From assembly GCA_937925695.1 (NCBI GenBank), contig CALAMD010000111.1:1-53889 (forward strand): a stretch of DNA of 53,889 nucleotides, read 5' to 3'. The translations under genes and the position numbers were made by a program. This document shows, piece after piece, positions 17,175-25,822 of this stretch. Origin of the DNA: an uncultured Bacillaceae bacterium. GTDB lineage: Bacteria; Bacillota; Bacilli; Bacillales; Amphibacillaceae. Position 1 is the first letter of the stretch. Each line of letters begins with the position of its first letter. The notes beneath the pieces are model-generated. The model made no database searches, had not been told where the DNA came from, and saw only the letters and a program-made list of their open reading frames with translations.

Positions 17175-18161
17175 TTATTGGTCATCATCTTTTTCCTTCG
17201 ATAAATTACCGATTGTATCACGCATATCCGTATCAGCATTTATGTTTTGATAGTTTAAGTAATCCATCACACCCATATTTCCTGAACGCAGTGCTTCTGC
17301 AAGAGCTTTCGGTACTTCAGCTTCAGCTTCGACAACTCGAGCACGCATTTCTTCAACCCGCGCTGTCATTTCTTGTTCTAATGCTACAGCCATTGCTCTA
17401 CGCTCTTCAGCTTTTGCTTGAGCAATTCGCTTATCAGCTTCAGCTTGGTCCGACTGGAGAATAGCACCGATGTTTTTACCAATATCAACATCAGCAATAT
17501 CAATTGATAAAATCTCAAATGCTGTTCCCGCATCTAAACCTTTAGCAAGTACCGTATGGGAAATAGAATCTGGATTTTCTAACACTTGTTTATGTGTTTC
17601 TGAACTACCGATTGTACTAACTACACCTTCACCGACACGAGCGATGATTGTATCTTCACCAGCACCCCCGACGAGGCGGTCGATATTTGCTCTAACGGTA
17701 ATTCGAGCCATGGCTTTTACTTCAATCCCATCCATAGCAATACCAGCAATAAAAGGTGTTTCAATCACACGTGGATTAACACTCATTTGGACAGCTTCAA
17801 GAACATTTCTTCCTGCTAAATCAATGGCTGCTCCTCGTTCAAAGGGTAAGTCAATATTTGCACGATGGGCAGCAATAAGGGCATTAACAACTCGGTCAAC
17901 ATTTCCACCTGCTAAATAATGACTCTCTAGTTGGTTAGTCGTTACATTTAAGCCCGCCTTATGTGCTTTAATCAACGGATTAATTACTCGGGCCGGAACA
18001 ACACGTCGTAAACGCATACCGACTAATGTAAATAGACCAACTTTTACTCCTGCCGCTAGGGCACTAATCCATAGGGCAACAGGTACAAAAGTAAACAAAA
18101 TAGACAAAACAATTAATATGATGGCGATTATTACAATCGCTAAGACTTGTTCTGGAGTCAT
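17175..18161 (-). CDS. floA: Flotillin-like protein FloA
   Basis: Bacterial flotillin (YqfA) that organises functional membrane microdomains and affects membrane fluidity and signalling. 328 aa, family length. Two hydrophobic N-terminal segments (about 4-45) form the membrane hairpin. The SPFH-like domain follows, then a coiled-coil with Ala/Glu repeats (AEVPKALAEALRSGNMGVMD). ATG preceded by AGGAGG. Lies 18 bases after nfeD, the usual pairing, because NfeD proteins function with flotillins. Confidence 0.96.
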   Translation of the reverse strand: MTPEQVLAIVIIAIILIVLSILFTFVPVALWISALAAGVKVGLFTLVGMRLRRVVPARVINPLIKAHKAGLNVTTNQLESHYLAGGNVDRVVNALIAAHRANIDLPFERGAAIDLAGRNVLEAVQMSVNPRVIETPFIAGIAMDGIEVKAMARITVRANIDRLVGGAGEDTIIARVGEGVVSTIGSSETHKQVLENPDSISHTVLAKGLDAGTAFEILSIDIADVDIGKNIGAILQSDQAEADKRIAQAKAEERRAMAVALEQEMTARVEEMRARVVEAEAEVPKALAEALRSGNMGVMDYLNYQNINADTDMRDTIGNLSKEKDDDQ

Positions 18162-18179
18162 TTTATCTTCCTCCTATAA

Positions 18180-19517
18180 TTATTGATGATATTTTGTTAC
18201 AACTACACGCATTCCTTCTACATGGATCACTTTTACTTGTTCATTTGCATCAATAAAACTACCATCAGATACAACATCAATTCTCTCATCGTTGAACATG
18301 GCTTTCCCCGCAGGCCTTAACGGTGTAATCGTCATACCGACAAGTCCCATTAAATCCAAGCGGCTTTCAGTTGACACATAGCCGAGCTCACTCGATGTTT
18401 GATCTTGCAAAATAACATGCCGTAAAATCCCTTTATTTAGCCCAATGGATCGGTACAATAAGATGGCAGCAACTACAGCCACAACGAGTGCAATGGCGAT
18501 ACTCACAATCATATTTCCTAAACTATAGCCAGCCATAAACAATGAAGTAATGATAGCGCCAACACCTATTAAACCTACGATACCACCAGGAACAAAAAAC
18601 TCTAACACGATAAGGACAATACCTGCAATAAGCAAGATGATCGCTTCCATCCCTGCTAAACCAGCGATGATATGGCCGTAGAAAAAAAGTGCTAGGGCAA
18701 TTAATCCCATTGTTCCTGCTACACCAAAACCTGGTGAATATAATTCAACGACTAAGCCTAGGCTAGCAATCGATAACAAAATCGGTACGACAATTGGACT
18801 TGTTACAAAACGAGCAATCTCTTCAGCTAATGTTGTTTCTGTCTCTACTATTGTTGCCTCGGATAAACCAAGTTCGTATAATAATTCAACTCTATTATGA
18901 ACAATTCCTTCTGCATAATCAACCATCACTGCCTCTGAGGCACCGAGGGTTAAGAGTTTTCCTTTTTGTGCATCAAGTTCAGGAAGGTCTACATCTGGAT
19001 CTACCATCGCATGAGCATAAATAGGATCTCTGCCTTTTGATGTTGCAGCTTCTTTCATTTGAGCGATCCAAGCCGATTGAGCTTTATCATCTGCTGCCGT
19101 TCCATCTGAATATATTACTTGACTTGAACCCATCGTTGCATGGGGAGCCATATAAATGTTATCAGTATTTAGGGCGATATATGAGCCTGCCGAAAGTGCC
19201 TGATTGATAATATAAGAGGTACTAGGCATCGGTAAGTTTTGTAAAATTGTGGCAATTTCACCTGCAGAATCAACTCTTCCACCCGGGGTATTAATTTCAA
19301 AAATAATATGATTCGCACCTGCTTCAATTGCCTCATTCGTAGTACGTCTGAGGAACGCTTCTAACCCCCGTTCAACTTCTTTTTCAACGGGTATGACATA
19401 AACTAGTTTACCTCCACCCTGATCCTCTGCTTGAACAGCGAGAAAAAAACTAGCGAAGACTTGGATCGAAAAAAGACTGATGAGAAATATGTATAGTAGC
19501 TTGCGTCTTTTTTTCAA
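18180..19517 (-). CDS. nfeD: NfeD-type membrane serine protease (YqeZ)
   Basis: Long-form NfeD protein. The TTG at 19517 has AGGAGG at 7 bases; the frame extends to 19535 but that would put the SD inside the gene. About 445 aa. Signal or anchor helix at about 7-27, then a ClpP-like serine protease domain with INTPGGRVDSAGEI and the nucleophile segment ALSAGSYIAL, several membrane helices (about 235-360), and a C-terminal OB-fold NfeD domain. Works with FloA. In B. subtilis this operon is sigma-W dependent; I see no obvious TGAAAC/CGTA promoter here. Confidence 0.93.
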   Translation of the reverse strand: MKKRRKLLYIFLISLFSIQVFASFFLAVQAEDQGGGKLVYVIPVEKEVERGLEAFLRRTTNEAIEAGANHIIFEINTPGGRVDSAGEIATILQNLPMPSTSYIINQALSAGSYIALNTDNIYMAPHATMGSSQVIYSDGTAADDKAQSAWIAQMKEAATSKGRDPIYAHAMVDPDVDLPELDAQKGKLLTLGASEAVMVDYAEGIVHNRVELLYELGLSEATIVETETTLAEEIARFVTSPIVVPILLSIASLGLVVELYSPGFGVAGTMGLIALALFFYGHIIAGLAGMEAIILLIAGIVLIVLEFFVPGGIVGLIGVGAIITSLFMAGYSLGNMIVSIAIALVVAVVAAILLYRSIGLNKGILRHVILQDQTSSELGYVSTESRLDLMGLVGMTITPLRPAGKAMFNDERIDVVSDGSFIDANEQVKVIHVEGMRVVVTKYHQ

Positions 19518-19600
19518 ACGATCACCTCCTAACAAGGATATGGAAGATGGATATGATATATGACTAAAGCTATAGGTTGATATATAAATAATGATTAAAA

Positions 19601-19630
19601 AAGGTCCCTGCCATTTGTGACAAGGACCTT
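19601..19630 (-). terminator. Terminator of rpsU
   Basis: A 13-bp stem with two G-U pairs and a 4-base loop is followed by TTTTAAT on the minus strand. It separates rpsU from nfeD. Confidence 0.9.
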
Positions 19631-19782
19631 ATTGTGTGTAAAATAATAAGCTAATTTAGAGATCCCTTTATTTGCCTAAGTATAAATATATCATATCTAA
19701 ATGTATACAATCATTCACGAATTGTTAACATATCATAATAGATGTATTAGTTTACCATAGTGATCTCAGGAAATACACAATA

Positions 19783-19965
19783 TTAGTATCGACGCTTCCT
19801 AGCTGCTTCTGATTTCTTCTTACGACGCACGCTAGGCTTGACATAATATTCACGTTTTCGATATTCAGCTAATGTACCGCTTTTGGATACACTGCGTTTA
19901 AAACGACGTAAAGCATTTTCTAACGATTCATTTTTACGAACTCGAGTAGAATTTGGCACGTTCAT
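19783..19965 (-). CDS. rpsU: Ribosomal protein bS21
   Basis: Small basic protein of the 30S subunit. The ATG at 19965 follows GGAGGGAGGG and gives 60 aa, against 57-58 in most Bacilli. The core RVRKNESLENALRRFKRSVS and the C-terminal KKKSEAARKRRY are typical. yqeY, which commonly follows rpsU, is missing; a terminator comes next instead. Confidence 0.97.
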   Translation of the reverse strand: MNVPNSTRVRKNESLENALRRFKRSVSKSGTLAEYRKREYYVKPSVRRKKKSEAARKRRY

Positions 19966-20025
19966 TCCCTCCCTCCGGAGCAAAAACACATTAATCAGAC
20001 ATATGTCAATCACATGCCTTCAATC

Positions 20026-20054
20026 ATTATAATATACTGGTTATTATTGGTCAA
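20026..20054 (-). promoter_or_regulatory. Sigma-A promoter of rpsU
   Basis: TTGACC (20054-20049), a 17-base spacer and a consensus TATAAT (20031-20026) on the minus strand. The start near 20019 gives a leader of about 54 bases before the rpsU ATG. Confidence 0.85.
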
Positions 20055-20154
20055 CAGCGAATAAAATAGCTTATATGCGTTTTTGTTTATGATTATATTA
20101 TGTAACGGGCTTTTAACGGTTTAAAAGTAGTTTTCTAAAATATGTATAAAAAAA

Positions 20155-20182
20155 TGCACTCTTGTTTGATCAACAGAGTGCA
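20155..20182 (-). terminator. Terminator after deoC
   Basis: TGCACTC/GAGTGCA arms, extended by an inner TGTT/AACA pairing, end 7 bases from the deoC stop and are followed by seven T on the minus strand. It marks the end of the dnaJ-prmA-deoC unit. Confidence 0.9.
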
Positions 20183-20189
20183 ATTCATT

Positions 20190-20843
20190 TTAAGAAGATG
20201 AGATGATAGCGACACTAGAACTTGAGCCGATTCTCGTTGCACCAGCTTCAATTAAAGCTTTAGCTTGATCTCGATTACGCACACCACCAGATGCTTTTAC
20301 ACCAATATTAGGGCCTACTGTTTCCCTCATTAATGTAATATCTTCTATTGTTGCACCGCCACCAGAAAAACCAGTTGATGTTTTAACAAAGTCGGCTTGT
20401 GCCTGTTTAGCAAGCAGGCAAGCGCGGATTTTTTCTTCATTTGTAAGTAGAGCGGTCTCTATGATTACTTTCACCAATACACCATCACCTGCAGCCTGAA
20501 CAACCGCTTCAATGTCTTTTTGGACAAGTTCGTCTTGGTGATCTTTTAGCGCGCCAATATTTAGCACCATATCGATTTCACTAGCACCATTTTTCACTGC
20601 TTCTGTTGTTTCAAATGCTTTCACACTCGTAAAATTTGTGCCAAATGGGAACCCAACAACGGTACAAACCTTAACACTACTATTTTTCAAACGCTGATAA
20701 CAATAGTCTACCCAATGTTGATGAACACAGACAGAGAAAAATTGATGGGCCAATGCTTCATCGATGAGGGCATCAATATCTTCTTTTGTCGCATCAGGTT
20801 TTAATAACGTATGATCGATATAACTAGCTAATGAAGTTTGCAT
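20190..20843 (-). CDS. deoC: Deoxyribose-phosphate aldolase
   Basis: Class I aldolase splitting 2-deoxyribose 5-phosphate into acetaldehyde and glyceraldehyde 3-phosphate, for deoxynucleoside catabolism. 217 aa. The Schiff-base lysine is Lys154 in FVKTSTGF; Asp91 (EIDMVLN) and Lys183 (VKASGG) complete the catalytic set. ATG with AAAGGA upstream. It stands where rsmE and mtaB are found after prmA in B. subtilis, away from the usual deo/nup/pdp genes, so it is a local rearrangement. Confidence 0.96.
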   Translation of the reverse strand: MQTSLASYIDHTLLKPDATKEDIDALIDEALAHQFFSVCVHQHWVDYCYQRLKNSSVKVCTVVGFPFGTNFTSVKAFETTEAVKNGASEIDMVLNIGALKDHQDELVQKDIEAVVQAAGDGVLVKVIIETALLTNEEKIRACLLAKQAQADFVKTSTGFSGGGATIEDITLMRETVGPNIGVKASGGVRNRDQAKALIEAGATRIGSSSSVAIISSS

Positions 20844-20885
20844 GGACCTATTCCTTTCGTATTTTTATCAATTATGATTGTTGAA

Positions 20886-21824
20886 TTACTTTTTTTGAGC
20901 AATGATGCTCACCCAGTCATCCAATTGCTCATAATCAACAATCGTAAATCCTTTGTTCGTTAATGCTTCGACCACCATATCTTTTCTTTTCAAAATAATT
21001 CCTGATGTAATAAAATAGCCTGCATGGGTTAAATTATCCCACGCATCATCGATTAAATCAATAATAATTTCCGCTAGTATATTGGCAACAATCACATCAG
21101 CAGATTCATTTATACCGGTAAGTAAGTTATTTTTTTTAACCTTTATTTTATCCAGAAAACCGTTTAATGCACTATTATGTTTCGTACTTCTAACGGCAAC
21201 CGGATCTAAGTCAAAGGCATGAACTTCCCTAGCCCCTAGTAGGCAAGCACCGATACTTAAAACACCAGAACCACAACCAACATCAAGGACTACATCCTCT
21301 TTTTGGATATATTTTTCTAAGGCTAGTAAACATAATTTGGTTGTTGCATGTGTTCCTGTTCCAAAGGCCATGCCGGGATCAAGATATAGCAATTTTTCAT
21401 CTTGAGTCTTTTTATCATATTCATGCCAAGTAGGAACGATCGTTATTTGATTTGAGATGTTTACCGGATGATAGTATTTTTGCCATGCCGTTTCCCAATC
21501 TTTCTCTTCTACATCTTGAAGGGATAGTGTAAGTTCCCCTACGTCAAGTTCCAATTGTTTAAGTTGATCAATTCGCTTGTTAATCACGGCTAATTTTTCA
21601 GAAATATGATCATCCTTTGGAAAATAAACCTTAATATTAACGCCTTGAGACGGATAGTCGTCTGGGTTTAATTCGTAGATTTCGCCAAATTTACTCTCTC
21701 TTTGTTTGTGTAGTTCAGTGGAATCTTCAATGACGACTCCAGTTGCCCCTGCTTCATATAAAATGTTACTAATGGCTTCACTTGCTTCATGGGTTGTATG
21801 AATACAGATTTCAGTCCAGGTCAT
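20886..21824 (-). CDS. prmA: Ribosomal protein L11 methyltransferase
   Basis: SAM-dependent trimethylation of ribosomal protein uL11. 312 aa. The N-terminal substrate-recognition domain (about 1-60) begins WTEICIHTTHEASEAISNIL. The methyltransferase core has the SAM motif VLDVGCGSGVLSIGA (about residues 180-194) and the NILAEIII motif. ATG start with an SD (AGGTG) rather far at about 12 bases. Follows dnaJ closely, as in B. subtilis yqeT. Confidence 0.95.
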   Translation of the reverse strand: MTWTEICIHTTHEASEAISNILYEAGATGVVIEDSTELHKQRESKFGEIYELNPDDYPSQGVNIKVYFPKDDHISEKLAVINKRIDQLKQLELDVGELTLSLQDVEEKDWETAWQKYYHPVNISNQITIVPTWHEYDKKTQDEKLLYLDPGMAFGTGTHATTKLCLLALEKYIQKEDVVLDVGCGSGVLSIGACLLGAREVHAFDLDPVAVRSTKHNSALNGFLDKIKVKKNNLLTGINESADVIVANILAEIIIDLIDDAWDNLTHAGYFITSGIILKRKDMVVEALTNKGFTIVDYEQLDDWVSIIAQKK

Positions 21825-21856
21825 TTATTAATTACACCTGCTTTTGTCATAGTTTA

Positions 21857-22987
21857 TCATTCGCCTTTAAAAGCCCTTTTAAAGCGATCAAAAATTGAAT
21901 CACCTTGTTCATCTGTAGGTTGATTCCCAGCAATTTCATTAAACTCTCTTAACAATTCTTTTTGTCGTTCGGTTAGTTTTGTCGGTGTGACAACTTTTAC
22001 TTGAATATGTTGGTCACCATAACCTCGGCCATGAACATTTGGTACCCCTTTATCCCGGAGACGGAAAATACGTCCTGATTGGGTACCTGCCGGAATTTTT
22101 AATTTTACTTTTCCATGAACCGTCGGCACTTCAATTTCGTCACCTAATGCAGCTTGGGCGAAAGTAAGTGGTAACTCACAATATATGTTGTCACCTTCAC
22201 GTTTGAAAAACTCATGGGGTTTTACACGAACAAGCACAAATAAATCTCCTGGTGGGCCCCCATTTTTACCGGGTTCACCTTTTCCAGCCATTCGTACCTG
22301 TTGTCCTTCATCTATCCCTGCTGGAATGGTAATTTTAAGCTTAACATGTTTTCTAACTGTTCCTGCTCCACCGCATGTATGACATTTATCGGTAATAATT
22401 TGACCAGTTCCACTACAATAATTACAAACCCGGCGATTAACTATCCGTCCAAACGGAGTATTTTGTTCAATATTCAATTGACCGGTCCCATGACAATGGG
22501 AGCATTGACTTGGTTTCGTGCCTGATTTGGCGCCAGAACCATGACACGTATCACAAGTTTCATTTTTGGGGATACGAATTTCTTTTTCTACTCCAAAGAT
22601 AGCTTCTTCAAATTCAAGGGTCATCGTATACTGAAGATCAGCTCCTTGTTGAGGTGCATTAGGATCAGATCGTCTCCCACCACCGCCAAAAAACATATCA
22701 AATATATCACCGAATCCAGAAAAGTCATGGGCACCATCAAATCCGCCAAATCCTTGTCCGTCGGTTCCCGCATGACCAAATTGGTCGTACTGGGCACGTT
22801 TTTGATCGTCACTTAGTACTTCATATGCTTCCTTAATTTCAATAAATTTTTCTTTCGCATCATCTGCTTTATTGACATCTGGGTGATATTTTCTAGCCAA
22901 TGCTCGATAAGCTTTTCTTATTTCTTGCTTTGTTGCATTTCTATCGACACCTAATATTTCATAGTAATCTCGCTTACTCACTACCAT
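21857..22987 (-). CDS. dnaJ: Chaperone DnaJ
   Basis: Hsp40 co-chaperone that stimulates DnaK ATPase and delivers substrates. The ATG at 22987 has GGGAG nearby and gives MVVSKRDYYEILGV, 376 aa; the open frame further upstream crosses noncoding sequence. J domain with HPD at residues 35-37, Gly/Phe-rich linker, four CxxCxGxG zinc repeats (CDTCHGSG, CSHCHGTG, CNYCSGTG, CHTCGGAG), then the C-terminal substrate-binding domains. An intrinsic terminator separates it from dnaK, and no strong promoter is visible, so expression may depend on read-through. Confidence 0.97.
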   Translation of the reverse strand: MVVSKRDYYEILGVDRNATKQEIRKAYRALARKYHPDVNKADDAKEKFIEIKEAYEVLSDDQKRAQYDQFGHAGTDGQGFGGFDGAHDFSGFGDIFDMFFGGGGRRSDPNAPQQGADLQYTMTLEFEEAIFGVEKEIRIPKNETCDTCHGSGAKSGTKPSQCSHCHGTGQLNIEQNTPFGRIVNRRVCNYCSGTGQIITDKCHTCGGAGTVRKHVKLKITIPAGIDEGQQVRMAGKGEPGKNGGPPGDLFVLVRVKPHEFFKREGDNIYCELPLTFAQAALGDEIEVPTVHGKVKLKIPAGTQSGRIFRLRDKGVPNVHGRGYGDQHIQVKVVTPTKLTERQKELLREFNEIAGNQPTDEQGDSIFDRFKRAFKGE

Positions 22988-23049
22988 CACTCTCCCACTA
23001 ACATTTACAGATGACGACCATCCTTGTAAATGAAAACATTTGATTAAAA

Positions 23050-23082
23050 AAGTCAAAGTCAAGATACCCCTGACTTTGACTT
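23050..23082 (-). terminator. Internal terminator between dnaK and dnaJ
   Basis: A perfect 12-bp stem (23050-23061 and 23071-23082) with a 9-base loop is followed by TTTTTT on the minus strand. It should end most hrcA-grpE-dnaK transcripts before dnaJ. Confidence 0.9.
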
Positions 23083-23199
23083 CACTTTATCAAGATACTA
23101 TATACTTGCTCACAAAATACCGTAAACTATATAGCAGAAGAAGCCATGTCTATGAATGACAGTATCTAAACAAAGGATAATACATCAGTTGATGATACA

Positions 23200-25044
23200 T
23201 TATTTATCTTGTTTATCTGTTTCTTCATCGTCAACTTCTTGGAAGTCAGCATCAACAACATTATCGTCGTTGTTATCTTGTGTTTGATCTGTTGTTTGTC
23301 CTTGTTGTTGTTGCGCCATTTGCTCATATAGTTTAACAGATAGTTGCTGAACTTGTTGTTCTAATGCTTCTTTCTTTTGTCTGATCTCATCAATATTGTC
23401 AGATTCTAGCGCTTTTTGTAAAGCTTCTTTTGCCTCTTCAGCCTTTTTCTTCTCGCCATCTGATACTTTATCACCAAGATCTTTAATTGTTTTATCCGTA
23501 GTGAAAATGAGTTGATCGGCTTCATTTCGTAAATCTATTTCTTCACGACGCTTTTTATCTGCTTCTGCATTTTCTTCCGCTTCTTTAATCATCCGATCAA
23601 TTTCTTCTTCCGATAAGCCTGATGAAGATTGAATTGTGATTGACTGTTCTTTATTAGTTCCTAAATCTTTTGCGCGAACATTCACGATACCATTAGCGTC
23701 AATATCAAAGGTTACCTCAATTTGTGGTACACCTCTTGGTGCTGGTGGTATATCTGTTAATTGGAAGCGACCAAGCGTCTTGTTATCAGCTGCCATTTCG
23801 CGTTCCCCTTGGAGAACATGGATATCAACTGCTGTTTGGTTATCTGCAGCTGTTGAGAAAATTTGTGACTTACTTGTAGGAATGGTTGTGTTTCGCTCGA
23901 TTAATTTTGTCGTGACACCACCCATTGTTTCAATGCCAAGTGATAATGGTGTAACGTCTAATAATAAAACGTCTTTCACATCACCTTGTAGTACGCCACC
24001 TTGAATGGCTGCACCTAAGGCAACAACTTCATCTGGGTTAATGCCTTTAGAAGGCTCTTGGCCAATTTCTCTAGCAATCGCTTCTTGAACAGCTGGAATT
24101 CTTGTTGAACCACCAACTAAAATGACGCGATCAATCTCATTGGCTGACAAATCAGCATCAGAAAGTGCTTGGCGTACAGGTTTCATTGTCTGTTCAACAA
24201 GATCAGTCGTAAGTTCTTCAAATTTCGCTCTTGTTAACGTCATCTCCAAGTGCAACGGTCCAGCATCACTGGCAGTAATAAATGGTAAGGAAATTTGCGT
24301 TTGTGAAACACCTGATAAATCTTTTTTCGCTTTTTCCGCTGCATCTTTTAAGCGTTGCATAGCCATTTTATCTTGAGAAAGATCAATACCATTTTCTTTT
24401 CTAAATTCTTGAACCATATAGTCAATGATTTTATCGTCGAAATCATCTCCACCGAGACGATTGTCTCCTGCTGTAGCAATAACCTCAAATGTTCCATCAC
24501 CTATGTCTAAAATGGAAACATCGAATGTTCCTCCACCTAAGTCATAGACAAGAATTGTTTGGTCTTCTTCACTATTATCAATACCATAAGCAAGTGCAGC
24601 TGCTGTAGGTTCATTGATAATCCGTTCAACTTCTAATCCGGCAATAATGCCCGCATCTCTTGTAGCTTGGCGTTCTGCATCATTGAAATATGCAGGTACA
24701 GTTATTACTGCTTTGTCAATTTTTTCACCGATATAATCCTCAGCATATGTTTTTAGATGTTGCAAAATAATCGCTGATATTTCTTGTGGTGTATAATCTT
24801 TTCCTTCGATGGTTACTTTATGGTCAGTACCCATATGTCTCTTAATCGATTGAATCGTGTCTGGGTTTGTAATCGCCTGGCGTTTAGCCACTTCACCCAC
24901 TTGTCTTTCACCATCTTTAAAAGCAACAACAGAAGGTGTTGTTCTATTTCCTTCAGGGTTAGGAATAACGACAGGTTCTCCACCTTCCATCACAGAAACA
25001 CATGAATTTGTAGTACCTAGGTCAATTCCTATTATTTTACTCAT
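23200..25044 (-). CDS. dnaK: Chaperone DnaK (Hsp70)
   Basis: ATP-dependent Hsp70 chaperone. 614 aa. The ATPase domain opens with IGIDLGTTNSCVSVMEGG and contains the phosphate-2 motif VYDLGGGTFDVSIL and RIINEPTAAALAYG. The substrate-binding beta domain starts near LLLDVTPLSLGIETMGG, followed by a helical lid and a Gln/Asp-rich disordered tail ending in DKQDK. The short N-terminal domain lacking the 24-residue Gram-negative insertion is typical of Firmicutes. ATG with GGAGG. Third gene of the CIRCE-controlled operon. Confidence 0.98.
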   Translation of the reverse strand: MSKIIGIDLGTTNSCVSVMEGGEPVVIPNPEGNRTTPSVVAFKDGERQVGEVAKRQAITNPDTIQSIKRHMGTDHKVTIEGKDYTPQEISAIILQHLKTYAEDYIGEKIDKAVITVPAYFNDAERQATRDAGIIAGLEVERIINEPTAAALAYGIDNSEEDQTILVYDLGGGTFDVSILDIGDGTFEVIATAGDNRLGGDDFDDKIIDYMVQEFRKENGIDLSQDKMAMQRLKDAAEKAKKDLSGVSQTQISLPFITASDAGPLHLEMTLTRAKFEELTTDLVEQTMKPVRQALSDADLSANEIDRVILVGGSTRIPAVQEAIAREIGQEPSKGINPDEVVALGAAIQGGVLQGDVKDVLLLDVTPLSLGIETMGGVTTKLIERNTTIPTSKSQIFSTAADNQTAVDIHVLQGEREMAADNKTLGRFQLTDIPPAPRGVPQIEVTFDIDANGIVNVRAKDLGTNKEQSITIQSSSGLSEEEIDRMIKEAEENAEADKKRREEIDLRNEADQLIFTTDKTIKDLGDKVSDGEKKKAEEAKEALQKALESDNIDEIRQKKEALEQQVQQLSVKLYEQMAQQQQGQTTDQTQDNNDDNVVDADFQEVDDEETDKQDK

Positions 25045-25071
25045 TTTCTAATTCCTCCCATGAATCGTTGA

Positions 25072-25722
25072 CTATTTATTTACTTTTACCATTGCCGGTC
25101 TAATTACACGATCTTTCAGTTGATAACCTTTTTGTAATACTTCGATAACAGTATTTGAAGCCTGATCTTCATCCTCTACTTGCATGACAGCATGATGTAA
25201 ATTTGGATCAAACTCTTTGCCAACTGCCTCTATTTCTTCTATTCCTTCTGATTTTAACGCTTCTTTTATTTGCTCATAGACCATTGAAATACCTTCAAGG
25301 ATACTTTTTGTTTCTTCGGTTGCTTCAATGGCCAACGCTCGTTCAAAGTTATCAAGAGCAGGCAACAATTGCGTGGCTAAGTCTTGAGAGCGATACTTAC
25401 GCTCCGCAGCTTTTTCTCGTTGCGTTCTTTTCTTATAATTATCAAATTCTGCTTGTATTCTCAGCATACGGTCGTATGTTTTTTCATATTCAGCTTCTAA
25501 ATGAGTTATTTTTTCTTTTAGTTCTTTGATCATCGTTTCATTGTTATTTTCTGCTTGATCTTCACGATCTGATTCTATATCTGCTTCTGAATCATCACTC
25601 GTTGTTGGTTCCTCTTCTTGTTGACCGTTGTTTATGGAGTCTTCTTCTTCTCCATTTTCATTTGTCTTTGTTTCTTCTTCATCTGTTGATGCAATTGTTT
25701 CTTTTTTTTCATCTCCTGCCAT
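25072..25722 (-). CDS. grpE: Nucleotide exchange factor GrpE
   Basis: Releases ADP from DnaK and acts as a thermosensor. 216 aa. The first ~65 residues are highly acidic and low-complexity (long Glu/Asp/Asn runs), longer than in many relatives. A coiled coil follows (about 65-100), then the conserved KKRTQREKAAERKY and the C-terminal beta domain with KGYQLKDRVIRPAMVKV. ATG with AGGAGG. It lies 100 bases after hrcA and 27 before dnaK. Confidence 0.96.
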   Translation of the reverse strand: MAGDEKKETIASTDEEETKTNENGEEEDSINNGQQEEEPTTSDDSEADIESDREDQAENNNETMIKELKEKITHLEAEYEKTYDRMLRIQAEFDNYKKRTQREKAAERKYRSQDLATQLLPALDNFERALAIEATEETKSILEGISMVYEQIKEALKSEGIEEIEAVGKEFDPNLHHAVMQVEDEDQASNTVIEVLQKGYQLKDRVIRPAMVKVNK

Positions 25723-25822
25723 CTGTCTAGGTACCTCCTATATCATTTCACCATGATAGACTATAACATGAAATGCCAATGAAATAAACTAGTTTGCTAC
25801 AATAGATCACAAACTAAATCAC

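Noticed and set aside
17165..17919. Long plus-strand open frames opposite floA
   Set aside because: Antisense shadows of a conserved flotillin; no SD or recognisable domain.
19518..19600. Search for a sigma-W promoter before nfeD-floA
   Set aside because: No TGAAAC-N16-CGTA-like pair found; regulation left open.
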